NCBI RefSeq assembly: GCF_002078175.1 | Contig: NZ_MWFK01000002.1 | Coordinates: 2,356,001 to 2,420,000 of the forward strand | Reading direction: 5' to 3' | Length of the DNA stretch: 64,000 nt | Origin: Streptomyces sp. M41(2017) | Lineage (GTDB): Bacteria > Actinomycetota > Actinomycetes > Streptomycetales > Streptomycetaceae | Shown here: one piece after another, positions 43,469-51,603 of the stretch | How the letters are laid out: each line of letters starts with the position of its first letter | Position numbering within the stretch: the first letter of the stretch is position 1 | The notes under the pieces: model-generated | The model's database searches: none | The model's input: only the letters and a program-made list of their open reading frames with translations | Told to the model about the DNA's origin: nothing | Made by a program: the position numbers and the translations under genes

Positions 43469-44575
43469 ATGACCACCACCACGGCCCCCAGCCCCGTCCT
43501 CGAAGCCACCGGCGTCACCATGCGCTTCGGCGGCCTCACCGCCGTCCGCAACGTCGACCTCACCGTCAACGCCGGAGAGATCGTCGGCCTCATCGGCCCC
43601 AACGGCGCGGGCAAGACCACCTTCTTCAACTGCCTCACCGGCCTCTACGTCCCCACCGAGGGCAAAGTCGCCTACAAGGGCACCGTCCTGCCCCCCAAGC
43701 CCCACCTCGTCACCAGCGCCGGCATCGCCCGCACCTTCCAGAACATCCGGCTCTTCGCCAACATGACCGTCCTGGAAAACGTCCTCGTCGGCCGCCACAC
43801 CCGCACCAAGGAAGGCCTCTGGTCCGCCCTCCTGCGCGGCCCCGGCTTCCGCAAGGCCGAAGCGGCCTCCCGCGAACGCGCCATGGAACTGCTGGAGTTC
43901 ATCGGCCTCGAACACAAAGCCGACCACCTCTCCCGCAACCTCCCCTACGGCGAACAGCGCAAGCTCGAGATCGCCCGCGCCATGGCCAGCGAACCCGGAC
44001 TCCTCCTCCTCGACGAGCCCACCGCCGGCATGAACCCGCAGGAGACCCGCGCCACCGAAGACCTCGTCTTCGCCATCCGCGAACGCGGCATCGCCGTCCT
44101 CGTCATCGAGCACGACATGCGCTTCATCTTCAACCTCAGCGACCGCGTCGCCTGCCTCGTCCAGGGCGAGAAACTCGTCGAAGGCACCTCCGAGGTCGTC
44201 CAGGGCGACGAACGCGTCATCGCCGCCTACCTCGGCACCCCCTTCGAAGGCGCCCCCGGCGACGAAGAACTCGCCGAGGTCGAAGCAGCCGAAGCCGCCG
44301 GAACCGCCCCCGCCAAGACGACCACCCCGGTCACCGAGGCAACGGACACCACCCCGGCCGCGGAGCCGACCGAGCCGACGGAAGCAACGGCGGAAACCGA
44401 GACCCCGGCAACCACCGAGGCCACGAAAACCCCCGCCACCCCCGCGGCAGACCCCACCGACGACACCGCCGACGGAGCGCCCGCCGCTCCCGAAGCCCCC
44501 GCCGTCACCCCGGCCGACGCCGACGAGCCCGACGCGCACGGCAGCACCACCAGCAAGGAAGGAAACGCCCAGTGA
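43469..44575 (+). CDS. livG: Branched-chain amino acid ABC transporter ATPase LivG-type with Thr/Glu/Ala tail
   Basis: 368 residues. ATPase core (about 8-258): Walker A GPNGAGKTT, Q-loop region GIARTFQNIRLF, signature LPYGEQRKLEIARA, Walker B LLLLDEPTAGMNP, and H-loop VIEHDMRFIF. After residue about 260 a tail of about 108 residues is built almost only from Ala, Thr, Glu, Pro and Asp (EPTEPTEATAETETPATTEA and similar). LivG proteins normally end at about 255-300, so the tail is an addition, probably disordered and strongly acidic. The stop overlaps the livF GTG by 4 bp. Confidence 0.94.
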   Translation: MTTTTAPSPVLEATGVTMRFGGLTAVRNVDLTVNAGEIVGLIGPNGAGKTTFFNCLTGLYVPTEGKVAYKGTVLPPKPHLVTSAGIARTFQNIRLFANMTVLENVLVGRHTRTKEGLWSALLRGPGFRKAEAASRERAMELLEFIGLEHKADHLSRNLPYGEQRKLEIARAMASEPGLLLLDEPTAGMNPQETRATEDLVFAIRERGIAVLVIEHDMRFIFNLSDRVACLVQGEKLVEGTSEVVQGDERVIAAYLGTPFEGAPGDEELAEVEAAEAAGTAPAKTTTPVTEATDTTPAAEPTEPTEATAETETPATTEATKTPATPAADPTDDTADGAPAAPEAPAVTPADADEPDAHGSTTSKEGNAQ

Positions 44576-45288
44576 CCGCACTGCTGGAGGTCGAAGACCT
44601 CAAGGTCGCCTACGGCAAGATCGAAGCCGTCAAGGGCATCTCCTTCACCGTCGAAGCAGGCCAGATCGTCACCCTCATCGGCACCAACGGCGCCGGCAAG
44701 ACGACCACCCTGCGCACCCTCTCCGGGCTCCTCAAGCCCAGCGGAGGGCGCATCACCTTCGACGGCAAACCCCTCGCCAGCATCCCCGCCCACAAGATCG
44801 TCGCCCTCGGACTCGCCCACTCCCCCGAGGGACGCCACATCTTCCCCCGCCTCACCATCGCGGAGAACCTCCAGCTCGGAGCCTTCCTCCGCACCGACAA
44901 GGCGGGCATCGAGAAGGACATCCAGCGCGCCTACGACCTCTTCCCCATCCTCGGGGAACGCCGCAAGCAGGCCGCCGGAACCCTCTCCGGCGGCGAACAG
45001 CAGATGCTCGCCATGGGCCGCGCCCTCATGTCCCAGCCCAAACTGCTCATGCTCGACGAACCCTCCATGGGCCTCTCGCCGATCATGATGCAGAAGATCC
45101 TCGCCACCATCGCCGAACTCAAGGCATCCGGCACGACCATCCTCCTCGTCGAGCAGAACGCCCAGGCCGCGCTCTCCCTCGCCGACCAGGGACACGTCAT
45201 GGAGGTCGGCAACATCGTCCTCTCCGGCACCGGACAGGACCTCCTCCACGACGAGTCCGTCCGCAAGGCCTACCTCGGCGAGGACTGA
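44572..45288 (+). CDS. livF: Branched-chain amino acid ABC transporter ATPase LivF-type
   Basis: 238 residues, standard LivF. Walker A GTNGAGKTT, signature LSGGEQQMLAMGRAL, Walker B LLMLDEPSMGLSP, H-loop LLVEQNAQAAL. AYGKIEAVKGISFTVEAGQIV is the typical opening. It pairs with LivG to energise uptake. Last gene of the operon, followed by a strong terminator. Confidence 0.95.
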   Translation: MTALLEVEDLKVAYGKIEAVKGISFTVEAGQIVTLIGTNGAGKTTTLRTLSGLLKPSGGRITFDGKPLASIPAHKIVALGLAHSPEGRHIFPRLTIAENLQLGAFLRTDKAGIEKDIQRAYDLFPILGERRKQAAGTLSGGEQQMLAMGRALMSQPKLLMLDEPSMGLSPIMMQKILATIAELKASGTTILLVEQNAQAALSLADQGHVMEVGNIVLSGTGQDLLHDESVRKAYLGED

Positions 45289-45314
45289 CCCACGCGGCCC
45301 CGCCGCACACACGC

Positions 45315-45347
45315 AGAGGCCCGCACCCTCGGGGGGTGCGGGCCTCT
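45315..45347. terminator. Bidirectional terminator between liv operon and ANTAR regulator
   Basis: Perfect 14-bp stem (AGAGGCCCGCACCC with its complement at 45334-45347) and 5-nt loop. It separates livF from the convergent response regulator. Confidence 0.85.
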
Positions 45348-45395
45348 CCGTACTCCCGGCGAAACCCCGGAACCTCGGAACCTAGGAACCGACGA

Positions 45396-46052
45396 CTAGC
45401 CCTTCGACGCCTTCTTCTCCTCGGCGTCCTGAATGACCGCCTCGGCGACCTGCTGCATCGACATACGACGGTCCATCGACGTCTTCTGGATCCACCGGAA
45501 CGCCGCCGGCTCCGTCAGGCCGTACTCCGTCTGCAGCACCGACTTCGCACGGTCCACCAGCTTCCGCGTCTCCAGCCGCTGCGTCAGATCCGCGATCTCC
45601 TGCTCCAGCGCCTTCAGCTCCGTGAACCGCGACACCGCCATCTCGATGGCCGGCACCACGTCACTCTTGCTGAACGGCTTCACCAGGTACGCCATCGCGC
45701 CCGCGTCCCGCGCGCGCTCCACCAGGTCGCGCTGCGAGAACGCCGTCAGCATCAGCACCGGAGCGATCGACTCCTCCGCGATCTTCTCAGCCGCCGAGAT
45801 GCCGTCGAGCTTCGGCATCTTCACGTCGAGGATCACGAGGTCCGGCTTGTGCTCACGGGCCAGCTCGACGGCCTGCTCACCGTCACCCGCCTCACCGACG
45901 ACGGTGTAGCCCTCCTCCTCGAGCATCTCCTTGAGGTCGAGACGGATCAGCGCCTCGTCCTCGGCGATGACGACACGGGTCGTCAGCGGAGGCACGTGCG
46001 ACTTGTCGTCGTCGGGCGCGTCTACGGGCTGGGGCGACTCGGGGGCGGTCAC
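45396..46052 (-). CDS. Response regulator with ANTAR RNA-binding output domain
   Basis: 218 residues. Receiver domain (about 26-140): VVIAEDEALIRLDLKEML with the acidic pair, phospho-acceptor Asp in LVILDVKMPKLDG, MLTAFSQ and YLVKPFSKSD. A coiled linker (LKALEQEIADLTQRLETRK) leads to the ANTAR domain (VDRAKSVLQTEYGLTEPAAFRWIQKTSMDRRMSMQQVAEAVI), which binds two-hexanucleotide stem-loops in nascent RNA to block termination. Close relative of mycobacterial PdtaR. The GTG at 46052 follows GGAG. It is divergent from the tRNA gene. Its kinase is not in the window. Confidence 0.93.
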   Translation of the reverse strand: MTAPESPQPVDAPDDDKSHVPPLTTRVVIAEDEALIRLDLKEMLEEEGYTVVGEAGDGEQAVELAREHKPDLVILDVKMPKLDGISAAEKIAEESIAPVLMLTAFSQRDLVERARDAGAMAYLVKPFSKSDVVPAIEMAVSRFTELKALEQEIADLTQRLETRKLVDRAKSVLQTEYGLTEPAAFRWIQKTSMDRRMSMQQVAEAVIQDAEEKKASKG

Positions 46053-46150
46053 GGGGGCTCCTCGTTCAGGCCGGGTACTGCTCCCAAGAGCCTACCTAGC
46101 TGCGGTATGGTGGTCGGGCAGCGGGTCGGGGTTAACCTTCGATTCAGCGG

Positions 46151-46225
46151 GCCCCGGTAGCCCAATTGGCAGCAGGCAATGGATTCAAAACCCATACAGT
46201 GTCGGTTCGAGTCCGACTCGGGGCA
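46151..46225 (+). tRNA. Atypical tRNA, anticodon CAA, short variable arm
   Basis: 75 nt: acceptor GCCCCGG/TCGGGGC (last pair G-U), D-arm GCCC...GGC, anticodon arm ATGGA-TTCAAAA-CCCAT, variable loop ACAGT, T-arm GTCGG-TTCGAGT-CCGAC, discriminator A. The loop gives anticodon CAA (codon UUG, leucine). Real bacterial tRNA-Leu is class II with a long variable arm; this one has only 5 nt, and the closing anticodon pair is an A-C mismatch. CCA is not encoded. The sequence resembles the D- and T-arms of the permuted RNA at 547-702. It may be charged by an unusual synthetase or may not decode normally. Followed by a U-rich terminator. Confidence 0.8.
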
Positions 46226-46256
46226 CTTTTCCTTGAATTCCAAGGTCGATACCCGG

Positions 46257-46293
46257 AAGTGGATGTTCTCGTTCTCGTGAACATCCACTTTTT
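46257..46293 (+). terminator. Rho-independent terminator of the tRNA gene
   Basis: AAGTGGATGTTC (46257-46268) pairs perfectly with GAACATCCACTT (46279-46290) over a 10-nt loop, and the stem runs into TTTTT. This is one of the few textbook U-tract terminators in the window. It separates the tRNA from the LAGLIDADG gene. Confidence 0.85.
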
Positions 46294-46331
46294 GCTGTGT
46301 ATCGCGACGCGGACCAGCCGACAGTGGCCAC

Positions 46332-47096
46332 ATGTACGACATGGGCACACGTAAACGAGCTCTTGCCATGGTGGGCCAGGGGCGCAGCCTGAACTCGGTG
46401 AGCAAAGAGACCGGGATCTCCCGTGCCGCGATTCGGTCATGGCAGACACGTGTGGAGCCGGTCGATACCCGGCGGGCGCAACCCTGCCCGAGATGCCGGG
46501 ACACCCCAGAAGATCCGGACGACCCCGCCGCGTACGCATACCTATTGGGCCTCTATCTCGGAGACGGCTGCATCAGCGCGTTCCGGCGAGGTGTCCATGT
46601 CCTGCGCATCGCGTGCGCCGACGCCTGGCCCGGGCTCATCGAGTCCTGCGTGTCCGCGATGCAATCCGTGCGCCCCCACAACAAGGTCTTCCGCTCCCGG
46701 ACCCAGGGCTGCCAGTACGTCAGCTGCGCCAGCAAGCACTGGCCCTGCCTGTTTCCCCAGCATGGCCCCGGCAAGAAACACGACCGCAAGATCGCCCTGG
46801 AGCCCTGGCAGTGGCGCATCGTCGACGCCCACCCCTGGGAGTTCGTCCGGGGCCTGATCCACTCCGACGGCTGTCGCATCACCAACTGGACCACACGCCT
46901 CGTCGGTGGCGAACCCAAGCGCTACGAGTATCCCCGGTACTTCTTCACCAACAAGTCGCGCGACATTCTGCGCCTGTTCACGGACACCCTCGACGTCCTC
47001 GGCGTCGACTGGAAGCAGTCGAACCAGCGCAACATCTCCATCGCCCGCAAGTCCTCCGTGGCCCTCATGGACGCCCACGTCGGCCCCAAATACTGA
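46332..47096 (+). CDS. HTH plus LAGLIDADG homing endonuclease-like protein
   Basis: 254 residues. An N-terminal helix-turn-helix (about 6-40, RALAMVGQGRSLNSVSKETGISRAAIRSWQTR) and a CPRC knuckle (52-55) are followed by two LAGLIDADG helices: YLLGLYLGDG (70-79, acidic Asp78) and FVRGLIHSDG (171-180, acidic Asp179). The C-terminal half has the beta pattern of these nucleases (YFFTNKSRDILRLFTDTLDVLGVDWKQSNQRNISIARK). Both catalytic acids are present, so DNA cleavage is possible. The gene is free-standing, 106 bp downstream of the odd tRNA, with no intron or intein visible. It could be a homing gene that uses the tRNA locus, or a domesticated regulator. Confidence 0.8.
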   Translation: MYDMGTRKRALAMVGQGRSLNSVSKETGISRAAIRSWQTRVEPVDTRRAQPCPRCRDTPEDPDDPAAYAYLLGLYLGDGCISAFRRGVHVLRIACADAWPGLIESCVSAMQSVRPHNKVFRSRTQGCQYVSCASKHWPCLFPQHGPGKKHDRKIALEPWQWRIVDAHPWEFVRGLIHSDGCRITNWTTRLVGGEPKRYEYPRYFFTNKSRDILRLFTDTLDVLGVDWKQSNQRNISIARKSSVALMDAHVGPKY

Positions 47097-47110
47097 CCGC
47101 GCAGCCGAAA

Positions 47111-47138
47111 GGGCCCCTCTGGCGGGTCGGAGGGGCCC
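47111..47138. terminator. Terminator between LAGLIDADG gene and pyk
   Basis: GGGCCCCTC (47111-47119) pairs with GAGGGGCCC (47130-47138) over 10 nt, between the two convergent genes. Confidence 0.7.
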
Positions 47139-47154
47139 GGTGTGGGTGGGGGTG

Positions 47155-48591
47155 CTACTTGGGGCTGTCGTCCTCGCCGATGTGGTGGACGCGGACGAGG
47201 TTCGTGGAGCCGGAGACTCCGGGCGGGGAGCCGGCGGTGATCACGACGATGTCGCCCTTGGCGCAGCGGCCGTATTTGAGGAGGAGTTCGTCGACCTGGT
47301 CGACCATGGCGTCGGTGGAGTCGACGTGGGGGCCGAGGAAGGTTTCGACGCCCCAGGTGAGGTTGAGCTGGGAGCGGGTGGCGGGGGTGGGGGTGAAGGC
47401 GAGGAGGGGGATGGGTGAGCGGTAGCGGGAGAGGCGGCGGACGGTGTCGCCGGACTGGGTGAAGGCGACGAGGAACTTCGCGCCGAGGAAGTCGCCCATT
47501 TCTGCTGCGGCGCGGGCGACGGCTCCGCCTTGGGTGCGGGGTTTGTTGCGGTCGGTGAGGGGTGGGAGGCCTTTGGCGAGGATGTCTTCTTCGGCTGCTT
47601 CGACGATGCGGCCCATGGTCTTGACGGTGTCGATGGGGTATTTGCCGACGCTGGTCTCGCCGGAGAGCATGACGGCGTCGGTGCCGTCGATGACGGCGTT
47701 GGCGACGTCGGAGGCTTCGGCGCGGGTGGGCCGGGAGTTGTCGATCATCGAGTCGAGCATCTGTGTGGCGACGATGACGGGTTTGGCGTTGCGCTTGGCG
47801 AGTTTGATGGCGCGCTTTTGGACGATGGGGACTTGTTCGAGGGGCATTTCGACGCCGAGGTCTCCGCGGGCGACCATGATGCCGTCGAAGGCGGCGACGA
47901 TGTTGTCGATGTTGTCGACGGCCTGGGGTTTTTCGATTTTCGCGATGACGGGGAGGCGGCGGCCCTCTTCGTCCATGATGCGGTGGACGTCTTCGATGTC
48001 GCGTCCGCTGCGGACGAAGGAGAGGGCGATGACGTCGCAGCCGGAGCGGAGGGCCCAGCGGAGGTCTGCTTCGTCCTTGTCGGAGAGGGCGGGGACGGAG
48101 ACGGCGACGCCGGGGAGGTTGAGGCCCTTGTGGTCGGAGACCATGCCGCCTTCGATGACGGTGGTGTGGACGCGGGGGCCGTCGACGGACGTGACTTCGA
48201 GGGAGACTTTGCCGTCGTCGACGAGGATGCGTTCACCGGGTGTGACGTCGGCGGCGAGTCCGTCGTAGGTGGTTCCGCAGGACTGGCGGTCGCCTTCGGC
48301 GCCTTCTTCGACGGTGATGGTGAAGGTGTCTCCGCGTTCAAGGAGTACGGGGCCTTCGGTGAAGCGGCCGAGTCGGATCTTCGGGCCTTGAAGGTCGGCG
48401 AGGATGCCGACGCTGTGGCCGGTCTCGTCGGAGGCCTTTCGGACGCGCTGGTAGCGCTCCTCGTGTTCGGCGTGGGTGCCGTGACTGAGGTTGAGGCGGG
48501 CTACGTCCATTCCGGCTTCGACCAGGGCTTTGATCTGGTCGTACGAGTCGGTGGCGGGGCCCAATGTACAGACGATCTTTGCTCGGCGCAT
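47155..48591 (-). CDS. pyk: Pyruvate kinase
   Basis: 478 residues; converts phosphoenolpyruvate and ADP to pyruvate and ATP in glycolysis. TIM-barrel landmarks: RRAKIVCTLGPATDSYDQI, ARLNLSHG, GILADLQGPKIRLG, VIAKIEKPQAVDNIDNIVAAFDGIMVARGDLGVEMPLEQVPIVQK (active-site Lys and Mg-binding Glu/Asp), and VIDGTDAVMLSGETSVGKYP. The C-terminal allosteric domain follows (VAFTQSGDTVRRLSRYRSPIPLLAFT). ATG at 48591. Single gene. Confidence 0.98.
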   Translation of the reverse strand: MRRAKIVCTLGPATDSYDQIKALVEAGMDVARLNLSHGTHAEHEERYQRVRKASDETGHSVGILADLQGPKIRLGRFTEGPVLLERGDTFTITVEEGAEGDRQSCGTTYDGLAADVTPGERILVDDGKVSLEVTSVDGPRVHTTVIEGGMVSDHKGLNLPGVAVSVPALSDKDEADLRWALRSGCDVIALSFVRSGRDIEDVHRIMDEEGRRLPVIAKIEKPQAVDNIDNIVAAFDGIMVARGDLGVEMPLEQVPIVQKRAIKLAKRNAKPVIVATQMLDSMIDNSRPTRAEASDVANAVIDGTDAVMLSGETSVGKYPIDTVKTMGRIVEAAEEDILAKGLPPLTDRNKPRTQGGAVARAAAEMGDFLGAKFLVAFTQSGDTVRRLSRYRSPIPLLAFTPTPATRSQLNLTWGVETFLGPHVDSTDAMVDQVDELLLKYGRCAKGDIVVITAGSPPGVSGSTNLVRVHHIGEDDSPK

Positions 48592-48854
48592 GGTTTGAGC
48601 CTAGGCCTTACCGGTGGGTAGGGAATTGGTCGCGCATGACTACTCAACAACCTTTGCGTGAAGGGCTCTTGACAAGTGTTGAATTGTGCGCGGGGGTGCT
48701 CCGATGAGCAGGTTCGGGGTGCGGGTGGGCGGGATCCGGGGTCCGTACGGTCGTTCGGTGGCGGCGGGGCGGATGGGGTCGGTGACGGTGTGTGACGTGG
48801 TGGGGGGCGGTGCAAGGGCGGGGCGGGGGCGCCGGGCTCGTGGGAGGGCGCTGG
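48592..48854. other. pyk upstream region, no gene seen
   Basis: 263 bp between the pyk start and the end of the SIMPL gene, both minus strand. A plus-strand TTGACA (about 48670) has no matching -10. No hairpin stronger than background and no credible small gene was found; it should hold the pyk promoter. Confidence 0.4.
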
Positions 48855-49559
48855 TCAGAGCTGGGGTGGGGCCATGGTGAAGCGGGCGTCGACCTGGGCG
48901 TGGACGTGCTGGCGTTGAGGTTCGAGGTCGAGCGGGGCCGGTTCGTCGTCGGCGGGGTCGGCGGCGAAGGCCGCGCGTCGGAAGCGGGCGCCGCCGGGTG
49001 CGGGGAGGGGTGCGGGTTCGACTCCGGTGTCGGCGAGTTCGACGAGGGCGGCGAGGGTGGTGCCGAGTGCATCGGCGTATTCGCGGGCGCGTCGGACCGC
49101 TTCGTGGACGGCTTGGCGGCGGGCGGCGCGGTGGGTGGGTGAGTCGGGCCGCAGGTCCCACCAGGGGCCGTCGACGCGGGTGAGGTCGAGGTCGGCGAGG
49201 GCGGTGGTGAGTTCGCCGAGGGCGGTGAAGTCGTTGAGCTCGGCGGTGATGTGGACGTGGCCGTGGTAGGCGCGGACGCGTTCGCCGCGGCCGTGCCGGC
49301 CGAGTTCGGGGCTGATGGAGAAGTGGCCGGTCTCGACGCGTTCGACGCTGTCGCCGTGGGTTTTGACGAGGTCGAGGGCGAGGGTGTTGCGGCGGGTGAG
49401 GTCGGCGAGTGCTTCGCGGCGGTCCTTGCCGCGGGCGGTGACGGTGATGCCGATGCGGGCGATCTCGGGGTCGACTTCGAGGTGGGCTTCGCCGCGGACG
49501 GCGAGGCGGGGGGTGTCGGGGGTGCCGTAGGGGGTGGCGGTTTCGGTGGTGGGGGTCAT
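48855..49559 (-). CDS. SIMPL domain (DUF541) protein
   Basis: 234 residues. SIMPL/DUF541 fold: LAVRGEAHLEVDPEIARIGITVTARGKDRREALADLTRRN at the N-terminus, a VRAYHGHVHITAELNDFTALGELTTALADLDLTRVDGPWWDL centre, and AVHEAVRRAREYADALGTTLAALVELAD. There is no obvious signal peptide, unlike many SIMPL proteins, so it is probably cytoplasmic. The function of the family is poorly defined (signalling/oxidative stress). ATG at 49559. Confidence 0.85.
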   Translation of the reverse strand: MTPTTETATPYGTPDTPRLAVRGEAHLEVDPEIARIGITVTARGKDRREALADLTRRNTLALDLVKTHGDSVERVETGHFSISPELGRHGRGERVRAYHGHVHITAELNDFTALGELTTALADLDLTRVDGPWWDLRPDSPTHRAARRQAVHEAVRRAREYADALGTTLAALVELADTGVEPAPLPAPGGARFRRAAFAADPADDEPAPLDLEPQRQHVHAQVDARFTMAPPQL

Positions 49560-49698
49560 GTGTCCCACTCTGTCACCGGGGCGGGGGGTGTGTGATGGGT
49601 GCGGGTCATCGGATGGAAACCTTCTGGGTCTGTTGCGGGGGCGGTTGTTGGGCCAGAATCTACGCGCGTCGTTGACCCTTTCTCGAGGAGTTCCGGAC

Positions 49699-51504
49699 AT
49701 GCCGTTGAACCGTCGTAAGTTCCTGAAGAAGTCCGCCGTGACGGGTGCGGGGGTGGCGCTCGCGGGTGCGGCCAGCGCGCCCGCGGCGCAGGCTGTGGAG
49801 GCGAGGAAGGGGCATCGGCCGGTGAAGCGGTACGCGCTGACGGTGATGGGCACGACGGACCTGCACGGGCACGTGTTCAACTGGGACTACTTCAAGGACG
49901 CGGAGTACACGGACGCGGCGGGGAACGCGCAGGGTCTGGCGCGGATCTCGACGCTGGTGAACGCGATCCGCAAGGAGAAGGGCCGCGCCAACACCCTGCT
50001 GCTGGACGCGGGTGACACGATCCAGGGCACGCCGTTGACGTACTACTACGCGAAGGTGGATCCGATCACCGCCAAGGGTGGTCCGGTGCATCCGATGGCG
50101 CAGGCGATGAACGCGATCGGCTATGACGCGGTGGCGCTGGGGAACCACGAGTTCAACTACGGGATCGAGACGCTGCGGAAGTTCGAGTCACAGTGCGACT
50201 TCCCGCTGCTCGGTGCGAACGCGCTGGACGCGAAGACGCTGAAGCCGGCGTTCCCCCCGTACTTCATGAAGACGTTCCGCGTTCAGGGGGCGCCGCCGGT
50301 GAAGGTGGCGGTGCTGGGGTTGACGAACCCGGGAATCGCGATCTGGGACAAGGCGTACGTGCAGGGGAAGTTGACGTTCCCGGGGCTTGAGGAGCAGGCG
50401 GCGAAGTGGGTGCCGAAGCTGCGGTCGATGGGTGCGGACGTGGTCGTGGTGTCGGCGCATTCGGGTGCGTCGGGGACGTCGTCGTACGGTGACCAGGTGC
50501 CGTACGTGGAGAACTCGGCGGCGCTGGTGGCGCAGCAGGTGCCGGGGATCGACGCGATTCTGGTGGGTCACGCGCATCTGGAGATCCCGGAGCTGAAGGT
50601 GACGAACGCGGCGTCGGGGAAGACGGTGGTGCTGTCGGAGCCGTTGGCGTTCGCGGAGCGGATGTCGGTGTTCGACTTCCAGTTGGTCTTCGAGCGGGGT
50701 TGCTGGCGGGTGGAGTCGGTGGCTGCGTCGGTGCGGAACACGAACGCGGTGGCGGACGACCCGAGGATCACGCGGTTGTTGAAGGACGAGCACGATGTGG
50801 TCGTGGCGTACGTCAACCAGGTGGTGGGGACGGCGACGGAGACGTTGACGACGGTGGAGGCGCGGTACAAGGACGCGCCGATCATCGACCTGATCACCAA
50901 GGTGCAGGAGGACGTGGTGCGGGCGGCGTTGGTGGGGACGGAGTATGCGTCGCTGCCGGTTCTGGCGCAGGCGTCGCCGTTCTCGCGGGCGTCGGAGATT
51001 CCGGCGGGGGATGTGACGATCCGGGATCTGTCGAGTCTGTACGTGTACGACAACACGCTGGTGGCGAAGGTGTTGACGGGTGCCCAGGTGCGGGCGTACC
51101 TGGAGTACTCGGCGAACTACTTCGTGCGGACGGCCGTGGGTGCGGTGATCGACACGGAGAAGCTGACGAACGCGAACAACCGGCCCGACTACAACTACGA
51201 CTACGTGTCGGGGTTGGCGTACGACATCGACATCGCGCAGGCGGAGGGGTCGCGGATCAAGAACCTGACGTACGGCGGGGCGCCGTTGGACGACGCTCAG
51301 CGGTTCGTGTTCGCGGTGAACAACTACCGGGCGAACGGCGGGGGTGCGTTCCCGTTCGTGGCGTCGGCGCCCGAGGTGTGGTCGGAGTCGACGGAGATCC
51401 GGACGCGGATCGCGGAGTGGGTGACGGCGAAGGGGTCGCTGGACCCGGCGGAGTTCGCCTCGGTGGACTGGAAGCTGACGCGTGAGGGCACGCCGGTGTT
51501 CTAG
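49699..51504 (+). CDS. Tat-exported metallophosphatase / 5'-nucleotidase
   Basis: 601 residues. Tat signal NRRKFLKKSAVTGAGVALAGAASAPAAQA. Metallophosphoesterase domain (about 45-340): TTDLHGHVFN (two metal ligands), LLLDAGDTIQGTPL, ALGNHEFNYG (catalytic His), VVVSAHSG and ILVGHAHLE. The C-terminal 5'-nucleotidase domain (about 370-590) stacks the base, with NNYRANGGGAFPFVASAP as the hallmark. It releases phosphate from nucleotides or cyclic nucleotides outside the cell. ATG at 49699 with GAGGAG upstream. No PHO box was recognised in the 139-bp upstream gap. Confidence 0.93.
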   Translation: MPLNRRKFLKKSAVTGAGVALAGAASAPAAQAVEARKGHRPVKRYALTVMGTTDLHGHVFNWDYFKDAEYTDAAGNAQGLARISTLVNAIRKEKGRANTLLLDAGDTIQGTPLTYYYAKVDPITAKGGPVHPMAQAMNAIGYDAVALGNHEFNYGIETLRKFESQCDFPLLGANALDAKTLKPAFPPYFMKTFRVQGAPPVKVAVLGLTNPGIAIWDKAYVQGKLTFPGLEEQAAKWVPKLRSMGADVVVVSAHSGASGTSSYGDQVPYVENSAALVAQQVPGIDAILVGHAHLEIPELKVTNAASGKTVVLSEPLAFAERMSVFDFQLVFERGCWRVESVAASVRNTNAVADDPRITRLLKDEHDVVVAYVNQVVGTATETLTTVEARYKDAPIIDLITKVQEDVVRAALVGTEYASLPVLAQASPFSRASEIPAGDVTIRDLSSLYVYDNTLVAKVLTGAQVRAYLEYSANYFVRTAVGAVIDTEKLTNANNRPDYNYDYVSGLAYDIDIAQAEGSRIKNLTYGGAPLDDAQRFVFAVNNYRANGGGAFPFVASAPEVWSESTEIRTRIAEWVTAKGSLDPAEFASVDWKLTREGTPVF

Positions 51505-51603
51505 TGCGGCGGGTGGGGGTGTGCGGCGTCGGCGCGGTGTTTCGCGTCGGCGCCGCTTCTTCTTTCAGTTGTCGATGAGGGGGGCGCGCGGCGTCGATGG
51601 GGG

